From Luzula sylvatica (lineage: Eukaryota > Streptophyta > Magnoliopsida > Poales > Juncaceae): DNA of 64,000 nt. Location of the stretch: positions 43,585,566 through 43,649,565 of the forward strand of contig OX326959.1 in NCBI GenBank assembly GCA_946800325.1, in the 5' to 3' direction. A program made the translations under genes and the position numbers. The notes below the pieces were generated by a model that did not search any database, had not been told where the DNA came from, and saw only the letters and a list, made by a program, of their open reading frames with translations. Each line of letters starts with the position of its first letter. Within the stretch, counting starts at the first letter, position 1. Positions 20,434-29,527 of this stretch are shown piece by piece.

Positions 20434-21236
20434 TCAATCCCCTTATTTTGGACCCATATTTATGCAATATCCTCATGCCACATCATCACAATTATTTCAA
20501 CCATTAGATTATGATATGTGGCAAAATATGAACCTTGGATTAACATGTGATTTTGTGTGATTATTTTTTATTGTAGGCACTTATGTCTCCCTAATTTTGC
20601 ACATAGTTTTAAGCAATTTTAGAAGGCCACATCACCTTGATGATGTGTTAAAAAATTATTCGTTAGGTTCACGCTGGAACAGTTGTATTTGATTTCAATA
20701 ATTTTCACAATATGTTACATGATCAATTGTGAATACAAATAGCATGTGAAGAGTTTGAATATCTAACATTAATAAATTAATATATAATATCATAAAACAT
20801 ACATCAAATATTATTAGTATTTTTCATAATATAATTTGAAAAAATTAAGAAATATATTCACCTGAATTTTATCTTTAATTTGAGATCCATATTATCATAT
20901 ATTCAATATTTTTCTCCAACTTAAAATTATGAAAACTATTGTTAAAAAATATATAAAAAATAAATATAATTACATTAATGACTTGTAAGCCTTATTATTA
21001 TTATATTCAAAACTATAATCGAAAAAAATGCACATACTACTAAGTATGTTATATTTGTTTTTTTTTTACTTAAAACAATTTCTTATTAATCTTTAAAAAA
21101 ATATGACAGATATTTATTTACTAAACACAAATAATTTCTTTAGCTTATATAATATTTTTTAATAATAAACATGCACAAAATTTATCAGACACAAATAATT
21201 TTTTTAATTTTTTGAAATATTATTATTCTTATTTTT
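20434..21236 (+). mobile_element. Helitron fragment, 5' part
   Basis: Begins TCAATCCCCTTATTTTGG after an A, as does the complete copy at 49315-50417. It is split by the LINE at 21237; a short piece of Helitron-like sequence (AGATATGAAAATTTAAAAT) reappears at 27223, after which the copy diverges and its hairpin and CTAG end are missing. Confidence 0.78.
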
Positions 21237-21382
21237 TTTTTTTGAAGAGGAAAGGCTGTGCCTTCCTGTGGTTTATAATTTAGTAAAAAAAAGAGGGGTT
21301 ACAAGTTGTAGGCCTTAATTAGTTACAATCCTTATCTAATTGTTCCTAATTTAACTCGTGTGTCTAATTCCCTAATATATTA

Positions 21383-24300
21383 TCAGTTCTTGAATTTGCT
21401 CCACATCAGTATATTCCTCGAAGCTCTTAATGCTGTCATGGCGGGGGTAGATGTTTTTTGTGTGAATATGAGTGCATTCCGATGTTTCCATATCTCCCAA
21501 CTCACCGCCGCCCATGAAGTGTCCCATTCTTGTCTCTTTTGCTTTTCTATTTTAGCCCTTACATAGAGCCATTCGTCGAATGGATCGTTAGTTGTTGAAG
21601 TAAGGATTGTGTCGTGCCCTAGAACTCTCATATTCCTCCAAACTTCTTTGTTGTATACACAATGCATGAATAGATGGTCTCTATTTTCCGACATTACCGT
21701 GCATAGTGGGCATAAGGGGGAGTGAGGCCATCCTTTTCTAGCTAGTAGGTCAGCCGTGTTTATCTTTTTATGGGAGGCTATCCATAGAAAAGCCCGGACT
21801 TTTAGTGGTGCTCTTATTTTCCATATTCGTTTTTGCCATGGATTTCGTATTCCCGGGTCACTAAGTATTTTGTATGCCGACTTAACCGTGAATTTGTTGG
21901 AAGCTTGCCAAATCCAAATGGGAGGTAGTGGCGGACTATGTGAAGTCGAACTTTTGTAAAATGGGAGAATCTTTTTTAAATCTCTTATAAAATACGAGGT
22001 TAGAGAAGGACTTATGTTGGCTATGTCGTTTGCACTCGAGATGCCATAAAGTGTATTCATGAAGGTCGTCCATAGGCTCGTTTTGTCGTTGTCTAACTTC
22101 CATAAAAATTTTGTTAAGAGAGCTATGTTCATATTTTTGAGGTCCATTATTCCCAATCCTCCGTTTTGTTTCGGTAGTGTTATCGTTTTCCATTTTACAA
22201 GGCATTTTCCTACCGCTAGCTGCTCTTGGCCGCTCCATAGGAAGGCTCGAGTTAATTTATCTATTGCTTTAGTTATGCCCATGGGTATTTGTAGGACTTG
22301 CATGGAGTATACCGGGATTGCATTTAGGGTTGCTTTGATGAGTGTGATCCTTCCTCCTAGGGATAATAATCTACCTTTCCAATTTGATAGACGTGTTTGC
22401 ACTTTCTTTATTATTGGGAAAAAACACGTTTTGCTTGGTTTGTTTAAAGATAGGGGAATGCCTAGGTACGTGATTGGGAAGGACTTTTTCGGGCATTTCA
22501 ATATTGTTTCTATCGTTGTGTGCAATTCATTAGGAATGCAAATCGGGGTGAACGAGCTCTTGTCCCAATTTATTGATAGACCGGTTATTTGATTGAAAGT
22601 TTCTAATGTAGTTGCGATTATTTGAAGGTTATCCGGGTGCGGTTCAAATGCAAGAATGGTGTCATCCGCGAATTGCAAAACCGTAGTAGGAAAGTTGGTC
22701 GTTTTGTGTATGAGGTGGTCTATATTTTTTATAATGTCTTGGAGTATATCTACCGCCAAATTGAAAAGAAGTGGGGATAGCGGGTCTCCTTGCCTTAGAC
22801 CCCTTTGATGGAAGAAGAACGTTGAAATGGTCTCATTTATTTTAATGGCGGAACTAGAGGATGTTAGGAGGTTCCTTATCCATTGTCTAAATTTTTGAGG
22901 GAATCCCTTAACTCTAAATAGGGTTTGTAGGAATTTCCAAGAGACGTTATCAAACGCTTTTTTGAAATCAATCTTGAGGAGTATGGATGGAATCTTCTTT
23001 TTATGGTAGAAATTAATGAGCTCCCGTGCCGTGGCATACGAGTCGGCGATGGTTCTTTTCTTGATGAATGCCGTTTGATTTTTGTTTATCAATTCGGCTA
23101 GGAGAGGTTGAAGGCGATTCGCAATTAATTTTGTGATAATTTTGATAGGAGACGTTATTACACTTATCGGCCTAAAATCTTGTATGCACGTTGCTCCTTG
23201 CTTTTTTGGCACTAGGGTGATCGATGCTTGATTAATTCTCCAAAGATCTAATCTATTTTCCTCGAAGGCTTTTATTAGTGATAAAATATCTTTTTTTGTT
23301 ACTTGCCAAAAATGTTGTATGAACTCTGCTGTTAAGCCATCCGGACCCGCGGATTTTCCTTTTTGTAGTTCTTTCACAACATTGTGTATTTCTTGTTCGG
23401 TGAATGGTTGAATTAGAGTTTGGAGAGAATCTTTAATTTCTTGGGAAGACTCGAGATATGTTGGTTCCCATGTGAGTTCGGCATCATTTGTGGAGCCTAG
23501 GGTGGACTTGTAGTATGCGAGGAATATTTGGTTAATGTGTTTGGTATCCGTTATTTGTTCGTTTTCATGGTCAAGTCTTGCAATGTGGTTAGCATTCCTT
23601 CTATTGGTAGCTAAAGCGTGAAAATACGCCGTATTGCGATCTCCCAATTTTAACCAAGTATGTGAAGATCTTTGTTGCCAACTTGTTTCTTCTTGCAACG
23701 CAAGATCGTAAGCCTTTACTTTGAGATCGTTTCTTAGTGTCCTCTCATTTTCGGCCAAGATTCTATTTTCTTCTATTTTGTCAAGAATTTCTAGGGTCGC
23801 CATAATATTATGCTTGACCTCCTTTATCTCATTTTTATTATCCTTGTCCCATTTCCTAAGAACCGACCATGTGCTATTGATCTTGTATAAATAGTTTATT
23901 GCGGGATTTGCATGTAAGATATTCGTTGACCATTTTTGTTCAAATAGTGAGCATGCTTGTTGCGAGAGTAGCCATTTTCTTTCAAATCTTTTTAGCTTTT
24001 TGGCCGAACTTGAATGGGGTTTGTTAATGGTCAGTCTTAGAGGGGTGTGGTCCGAGGTGATTGAGTATAGAGCGGTCAAAAGGGGTAATGTGTTTGTCGA
24101 GTTGAAAGACGCGGAGAGGAAAGCTCTATCAAGTTTTGAGAAAGTAGGATTTTGTCTCTTATTTGTCCAAGTGAAATGCTTCCCTATTAGGGGTGCTTCT
24201 ATTATCCCTAGGTTGTTAATACACTCGTTGAAAGCTTGTATATCCCTAGTTAAGTGACCCGAGCCGGTAGATTCTTGCGCTTGTCTTATGAGGTTGAAGT

Positions 24301-24730
24301 CCCCTACTATTATCCAAGGGAGCGAAGTTTGGTGTATAACACTCAATTCGTGTAAAAAACTTTCTTTGAGGGAGTCGTCAATAGGACCATATACGTTTGT
24401 CAATATAAATTGAAATCCACTTTGGAGAGAGAGAGTTGTGTTGAGCGTAAATTGTAGAGAGGAGGAGGATTCTAATTTGAATAAATTTGACCATGCCGTC
24501 ATTAGTCCCCCCCGGGAATGAATAGCATTTTGGAAGACCACATTTGTCATATTCGGTGGACAAACAGATTTCATGTGAAAATAATTGGGATCATCCCATT
24601 TTGTTTCTTGCAAACATATTATATTGCATTCGACATCTCTAATAAAGTTTTTGATAATCATACATTTTTCCGGGTTTCCCAATCCTCGAACATTCCAACA
24701 AAATATAGAAAGATAATTAAATAACGACAT
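21383..24730 (-). CDS. LINE ORF2: endonuclease-reverse transcriptase
   Basis: 1115 aa, full length for a plant L1 ORF2. N-terminal apurinic-type endonuclease: FCWNVRGL (Asn13), LQETKW (Glu42), VGDFN (Asp144) and SDHTP (226-228) provide the metal and catalytic residues. Reverse transcriptase: LLKIDFKKAFD (Asp588), GLRQGDPLSP (644-653) and QFADDT (Asp689, Asp690 catalytic pair). The C-terminal zf-RVT has LCPLC followed by H and C ligands. It nicks target DNA and reverse transcribes its own RNA there. No stop or frameshift. It starts 40 bases after the ORF1 stop, as usual for dicistronic L1 RNA. The ATG chosen directly precedes the endonuclease start. Confidence 0.96.
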   Translation of the reverse strand: MSLFNYLSIFCWNVRGLGNPEKCMIIKNFIRDVECNIICLQETKWDDPNYFHMKSVCPPNMTNVVFQNAIHSRGGLMTAWSNLFKLESSSSLQFTLNTTLSLQSGFQFILTNVYGPIDDSLKESFLHELSVIHQTSLPWIIVGDFNLIRQAQESTGSGHLTRDIQAFNECINNLGIIEAPLIGKHFTWTNKRQNPTFSKLDRAFLSASFNSTNTLPLLTALYSITSDHTPLRLTINKPHSSSAKKLKRFERKWLLSQQACSLFEQKWSTNILHANPAINYLYKINSTWSVLRKWDKDNKNEIKEVKHNIMATLEILDKIEENRILAENERTLRNDLKVKAYDLALQEETSWQQRSSHTWLKLGDRNTAYFHALATNRRNANHIARLDHENEQITDTKHINQIFLAYYKSTLGSTNDAELTWEPTYLESSQEIKDSLQTLIQPFTEQEIHNVVKELQKGKSAGPDGLTAEFIQHFWQVTKKDILSLIKAFEENRLDLWRINQASITLVPKKQGATCIQDFRPISVITSPIKIITKLIANRLQPLLAELINKNQTAFIKKRTIADSYATARELINFYHKKKIPSILLKIDFKKAFDNVSWKFLQTLFRVKGFPQKFRQWIRNLLTSSSSAIKINETISTFFFHQRGLRQGDPLSPLLFNLAVDILQDIIKNIDHLIHKTTNFPTTVLQFADDTILAFEPHPDNLQIIATTLETFNQITGLSINWDKSSFTPICIPNELHTTIETILKCPKKSFPITYLGIPLSLNKPSKTCFFPIIKKVQTRLSNWKGRLLSLGGRITLIKATLNAIPVYSMQVLQIPMGITKAIDKLTRAFLWSGQEQLAVGKCLVKWKTITLPKQNGGLGIMDLKNMNIALLTKFLWKLDNDKTSLWTTFMNTLYGISSANDIANISPSLTSYFIRDLKKILPFYKSSTSHSPPLPPIWIWQASNKFTVKSAYKILSDPGIRNPWQKRIWKIRAPLKVRAFLWIASHKKINTADLLARKGWPHSPLCPLCTVMSENRDHLFMHCVYNKEVWRNMRVLGHDTILTSTTNDPFDEWLYVRAKIEKQKRQEWDTSWAAVSWEIWKHRNALIFTQKTSTPAMTALRASRNILMWSKFKN

Positions 24731-24770
24731 AATAATAATATTTTAGCTCAAAAGATAACTTTTTTCTTTC

Positions 24771-26684
24771 TTATGCGTAGTAGGCCTCTTCCTCCCCATA
24801 AATCACTTTTTGGGTATCATCTTCTTCAAAGTCGGACTTAAGTCCGTCATCCTCATGGACGGGCTTATTTTTTGCTGTGAAAAATCCACAAATATTACTA
24901 GTGATTATTGGACTATTTTCATTTATGTTCGTAAGCAAAGAACATGAGCCAAGTAATGTCATATTTTTTCTCGTCTTTTTTTGTTTAATTTTCGTTGGCT
25001 CTACTGTCAGAGTTAGAGAGGGATTTGTTTTCTTTGTCATTGCTGGTGGACTCCCAGTTTGAGTCTCATTTTCTAATTTTTTGGGGTTTTTTTCCTGAAG
25101 ATTATTTTGTTCTATATTTCTTACATCAAGTACTTGAAGCCCACATAGGATCCTTACCTCATTTATTATTTTTTCATCTAATGAGGTGGGCTTCTCGGAC
25201 TCAGCCTGTAGGGCTTTAAGAATAGAGGAATTTAATTTTGTTGTGTTTTTTTCTTTTAAATTTTCAGTTTTTTCTTTTTTCCTCAATTTCTTGTGTTTTA
25301 TAACTTTTTCTTTTTGGGCTTTTATTTTTTTAGCTCGTGACTTTTGCCTGATGGCCTTTAAAGTGATGTTGAGGAAAGAATTCGGTATTACAATACTTGC
25401 ACTGTGCTCTCTAGACTTGAGTTTATTTTTGGAGTTGAGAGAATGGAGAGATTTTACTGATTCTGTATCTAGGTATGAGCGCCTCTCATTTATGACGACA
25501 AGGACACCCTTCTCATTTCCTTCTCTTTCGGCTTGTCTCTTCGTCTCTTCGATATTTTCTTTGTCACTGAGTTGTGCCCGTCCTAGTCTTAGATTGTCTC
25601 CATCACACTCCACCTCGTCTTCCTGCACGCTCATCTGACCGGTTGGTGGTGAAAAGACAGTCCGTGCATCGTCTTGCAGGTCTTGCCTCGGTACCTGTGC
25701 TTGTTGAGTCGCCATTACCGGGTCTGAATGGAAACTGAGGCGTGTTACCAATTTTTCAACAGTGTCAGGTTGGGCCATTCCACCTCCAAAGATGATAGGG
25801 GCTAGTTCGTCCTTTTCTTTTGACGGTGGAGCTAGTGTCCAGAGCTTCCGTAAGATCTCATTTCGAGTAATGAAGACATTTTCGGGCTGAGGTTGGTTCA
25901 CCGTGATCTCGATAGGTGCTTCCTCTTCATGGGGCCCCAATGATTGAGATGGCTCATTCCACCCTGTCTGTACGATAGCTGCTCGCGCCGCATCTGCCAT
26001 CGAATCAGGATTGGATTTCCTCACCCAAATTTTCTTTGTTTCGAGTTTCTTCACCCAAATTTGTTTGGTTTTCTTAGCATAAGATGCATTAACGAAAACC
26101 TTCGTACCCCTCTCGGGAAGTAAAGTGTATTTAGTCGGAGCAGGGAAATTTTGCGACTCGGAGGAGTCTAGTAAAGCTGATTTATACGAGAGGTTCTCTC
26201 TCTGTACTCCTGATCCCTTTTTGAGATTGTTTTCTGGACCAATCTTTGTTACTCCTCTTTGTGTTTCAAAGAAGTTTTCTCCATTTTTACCGTCAGCCTT
26301 TTCATAGATCATGGTTTTCTTGTTGCTAAAAGCTGTACAAATTGCTTTCACATGTCCCAGTTTTTTGCAATAGAAACAACGAATTGGCTCTCTACAATAT
26401 TGTCTCAGATGATCCTTCGCGAAACAACGGAAACAACGCTTGACTCTAGTACTATTCGTTGTATGCTTGGCATGACCTGAAGTGGTCTTGTTTCCATCGC
26501 GCAACCTCGTTCTCCTCTGAATGGTTGTCCATCCACCCTCGTCAGTGATTAGGAATCGGGATCCTTTAGTCTTGTAGGCAAGATTTTCGCCTTCATGATT
26601 TCTTCTTGCAAAGTCTGCTGGAGGTAGTTTGTTGCTCACTTGCGATGGTTTTTTCAATTTCACCTTCCCAGTCGCCCTTTCCAT
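24771..26684 (-). CDS. LINE ORF1: nucleic-acid-binding Gag-like protein
   Basis: 637 aa, basic and low-complexity except for two CCHC zinc knuckles (C-x2-C-x4-H-x4-C) at residues 84-97 (CFRCFAKDHLRQYC) and 103-116 (CFYCKKLGHVKAIC). These bind RNA in the LINE ribonucleoprotein. The N-terminal RRM-like domain of many plant L1 ORF1 proteins is not evident, so this ORF1 may be a short-N-terminus type. A Lys-rich region (roughly 430-490) could act in nuclear entry or RNA binding. The stop is followed 40 bases later by ORF2. First ATG of the open frame; a shorter start cannot be excluded. Confidence 0.85.
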   Translation of the reverse strand: MERATGKVKLKKPSQVSNKLPPADFARRNHEGENLAYKTKGSRFLITDEGGWTTIQRRTRLRDGNKTTSGHAKHTTNSTRVKRCFRCFAKDHLRQYCREPIRCFYCKKLGHVKAICTAFSNKKTMIYEKADGKNGENFFETQRGVTKIGPENNLKKGSGVQRENLSYKSALLDSSESQNFPAPTKYTLLPERGTKVFVNASYAKKTKQIWVKKLETKKIWVRKSNPDSMADAARAAIVQTGWNEPSQSLGPHEEEAPIEITVNQPQPENVFITRNEILRKLWTLAPPSKEKDELAPIIFGGGMAQPDTVEKLVTRLSFHSDPVMATQQAQVPRQDLQDDARTVFSPPTGQMSVQEDEVECDGDNLRLGRAQLSDKENIEETKRQAEREGNEKGVLVVINERRSYLDTESVKSLHSLNSKNKLKSREHSASIVIPNSFLNITLKAIRQKSRAKKIKAQKEKVIKHKKLRKKEKTENLKEKNTTKLNSSILKALQAESEKPTSLDEKIINEVRILCGLQVLDVRNIEQNNLQEKNPKKLENETQTGSPPAMTKKTNPSLTLTVEPTKIKQKKTRKNMTLLGSCSLLTNINENSPIITSNICGFFTAKNKPVHEDDGLKSDFEEDDTQKVIYGEEEAYYA

Positions 26685-27207
26685 TCTCTGGTAATATCGA
26701 ATTGAAGAGCTGATTAATCAAACAAGAAATCCAGCAGCAATTCAACAGCAAATCGCCAAGAAATCCAGCAGCAATCCAACAGCAAATCGCCAAGATATCC
26801 AGCAGCAAATCAGAAAATCGCACAAAAACCCTAATCGAGCAGGCAGCAGCAAATCGAGAAGAGAAAGCAGCAAACCCTAATCCAGCAGCAAATCGAGAAG
26901 AGCCGAGGAGAGCCGAGGAGAGCTGAAAACCCTAATCGAGAGCAAGCGAGCCAAGAAGAGAGGGGGGCAGTGGAAATCGCGACTCGCGGAAACCCTAACA
27001 GCGAAAATCGTCAAGGAATCGCCATAATCGCCGGAGAGAGCTGCTTAATCGCGTGCCATGAAACTATCGACGGAGCTGAGCTGCTTAATCGATCGCCATG
27101 ATAGTATCGCCGGAGAGAGATGCAATACTTGAGTATCGCCGGAGAGAGCTGAGAGAAGCCCTGATTTTGTGTTCTTTTGAATGATTTGAATGTTTCTATG
27201 ATATTTC
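26685..27207 (-). promoter_or_regulatory. LINE 5' UTR with short tandem repeats
   Basis: 523 bases between the element's 5' end and ORF1, GC-richer than flanks. Tandem CCAGCAGCAA/ATCGCCAAGA words at 26717-26830 and GCCGGAGAGAGCTG words at 27020-27150 are visible. L1 elements carry an internal promoter in this position; the repeats are candidate promoter modules by analogy. Confidence 0.6.
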
Positions 27208-27222
27208 ATTATTCTTATTTTT

Positions 27223-28069
27223 AGATATGAAAATTTAAAATATCATATGGTTTTCCACACAAGATATTTTTTAATTTTTTTAATTTTTAAGTATGTTATA
27301 TTTTTTAATTTTTTTATATGTCCACACAAGATATGAAAATTTAAAATATCATATGGTTTTCCAAAATAAACACTTTCCACTTTTCCTCCATTATATGATA
27401 TCATAATACTAATCTTTACTTGTTCTTTTATTACTGGCGTGATTTTTTTTATAAAAAATATATATACTTGCACTTGAATGAATTAAATATATTCAACAAT
27501 TTATAAAATAAATATCTAATCATCTTTAAAATCAACAACACTATAAAATACTCACAAAACACCATATTTGACAAAATTAAAAAAAAATCCAGAGGAGAAT
27601 ACAAAAAATTAACTGGTGTGGCCTGTACAACAACAACAACAACAACAAAAAAGTTACACTTGTATTTTCACATTGGTGTAGATGACATACAATTTAGGAT
27701 CGAGTATTGCTAATTTTTGGAAAGTTTGATGCTGCAGCGAGAAGGTGTTGGATCAAACAAATATGACATGATTTGTAAGGATAATAGATTGAACAAAAGT
27801 AAATAAAATCCCAAGAAAATAAATATGAGTCAACAAAAAAAAACATGTTTTTTTTTCTTTATAAATTTTCGGGTTTGATTTTTTCGCCTTCGAAAAAGAT
27901 CATTTTGGTATAGTTGTGCTATAATATTTTGATTCATTTAAATATCTGAGTAAATATTTTGATTCACTTTAATATACTAATAATGCTGGATGTAAATGTA
28001 AGTTTTACGCTAAAATAGAGAAACTAACAACAAAATAAAAACTCCGCAACGTAGCGGGTATTATCCTAG
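27223..28069 (+). mobile_element. Helitron 3' part ending CTAG
   Basis: Ends with a hairpin (CCGCAACGTAGCGG near 28043) and CTAG at 28066-28069 followed by T. The same end occurs at 52871-52874 in the right duplicate. The 5' terminus was not located. An internal ~100-base repeat of CACACAAGATATGAAAATTT lies at 27230-27350. No gene. Confidence 0.65.
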
Positions 28070-28144
28070 TTATACATAATTTCGTGCGAAGTAAGAAACA
28101 ATCGCAACACCTCGTTCATTTGAAATGAATATTGTACCCCTATT

Positions 28145-29180
28145 CAGGGCCGGTCCTGAAATTTCGGAGGCCTGTGACAAAGATTGTAAAACAAATTTAA
28201 TATTAGAAAAAAATAGTAACCACTTAAATTATATGTATTAAGTTAGTCAAATTTGTTGCAAAATACGGACAATTTAAACTCGAGTGTATGAACGGACCCA
28301 CCAGTGTGTGAACTTGACGCATTCTGAAACTCGAGTGTAGTCAATTTTTTGTTCATCTTCTCTAGAAGATTACTGCATGAAGTAATCAATTGTTTGTTCA
28401 TCTTCTCGAGTGTAGTCAATATTTTACCGCAAAATCTTTCTGGATTGGCTCCGCAAAATAGTCCCTAAACAGTTCTTCCTGCAACAAAGGGTATAATGGC
28501 AAAATATGCAAAATGTAAAGTCATGTATGCAATAAGGTAACACAATTGTTTTGTAATTTGGGACAAAAAAGTAATTTTACCAGCCTCATGTACTCGAGTT
28601 GAAATTGAATGTCAAATGGCGAAATTGAAGTTGAAATTGACTGTACAACGCTGAAATGCAACCTGGAACGGACATAATTGCTGAAATTGTTTAAATTTAA
28701 CCTGAAATTGACTGAAAAAATGAGGAAATTGAATCTAGAACTAATTTGTTTTGCTGAAAAACCTGAAATTGACTGGAAAATGGCAAAGTTCATGCTGAAA
28801 TTGTTTGGCATATGCAGAAATTCAACCTAAAATGGACAGAAATTGCTGAAATTGGCAGAAAAGGGACGAAATTGAACAATTTTTTTACAGAAATTGGTGA
28901 AAAACCTGGCCGACTCTGGCTCCAAAAGTAGAGGCAACGAGGGTGAAATGAGAGGAGAAATCCGACATAGGATCATGTGATGGTAAGTCGTCGCTGCTCG
29001 CTGGCTTTGTCGCCAGTCGCGTCAAGGTGAGAGCTGAGCTGTGAGCCTATGACGAACTCGCTGGCTTTGTCGCCTGTCGGCGCGTCGCTAGGTATGGCAG
29101 AGGAGAGCTATCGCCTATCAGCTACGATAAGAGTCGTATCGTACGACCTAGGTTAAACTGAGAGAAGCGAGCGAGCGAGC

Positions 29181-29217
<37 letters not shown>

Positions 29218-29389
29218 CGTAACGAGAGAGAAGTGAGACGGACTTGTATTAACTAACGGGTCTGTAGTGGTTTGGGTTTGTTTGGGTTGTGGATTTAATT
29301 TATTGGTATTATTGATATTATTGGAGGCTTCTTTTTTTTTGAAGGTATGTGGCCTGGGCCAACTGGGCCAAAGCCCAGGCCCGGCCCTG
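28145..29389. mobile_element. hAT-type element, 1245 bp, 8-bp target duplication
   Basis: Ends CAGGGCCGGTCCTG and (complement) CAGGGCCGGGCCTG; perfect duplication CCCCTATT at 28137-28144 and 29390-29397. The equivalent site 3' of BAHD copy C (52942-52949) is empty. No transposase. Inside, GAAATTGACTG/GCTGAAATTG words repeat many times (28595-28900), and a (GA)n tract lies at 29182-29209. Confidence 0.95.
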
Positions 29390-29527
29390 CCCCTATTAAC
29401 CATGAGAAAAAGTACATAAAAGATGACCAACCAATTCTTGTTCTCATTTCGTTCGAAAATAATTTGTTCGAAATGCAACAAAACACAATTTAAGTAGTAA
29501 CTGAATTTAACGGTACATCAAAATACT

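Larger units (their letters stand above)
21237..27207 (-). mobile_element. Full-length L1-type LINE with intact ORF1 and ORF2
   Basis: A 5.97-kb element, antisense. T-rich sequence at 21237-21242 is its poly(A) end; the 5' end is at about 27207. A perfect 15-bp duplication ATTATTCTTATTTTT lies at 21222-21236 and 27208-27222, and the right duplicate (about 50102-50116) shows the uninterrupted target. Both ORFs are open and the duplication is perfect, so it is a recent and potentially active insertion, younger than the segmental duplication. Confidence 0.95.
4752..28144. repeat. Segmental duplication, left copy of BAHD intergenic unit
   Basis: Aligned by eye, in the same order, with 30887-52949. 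Shared blocks include 4752-5390 with 30887-31338, 5391-8050 with 37586-41896, 10838-10991 with 41897-42069, 13984-15137 with 42070-43242, 15631-15891 with 43243-43504, 16494-21236 with 43505-50120, and 27223-28144 with 50880-52949. Most gaps in the alignment are transposons with recognisable ends present in one copy only. Confidence 0.9.

Noticed and set aside
24378..24563. Additional small genes overlapping the LINE on either strand
   Set aside because: They lie inside ORF2 in other frames and show no independent features.
29295..29486. Short frames overlapping the right end of the hAT-type element
   Set aside because: Span the element junction and its GGGCC-rich terminus, so they cannot predate the insertion; no homology recognised.
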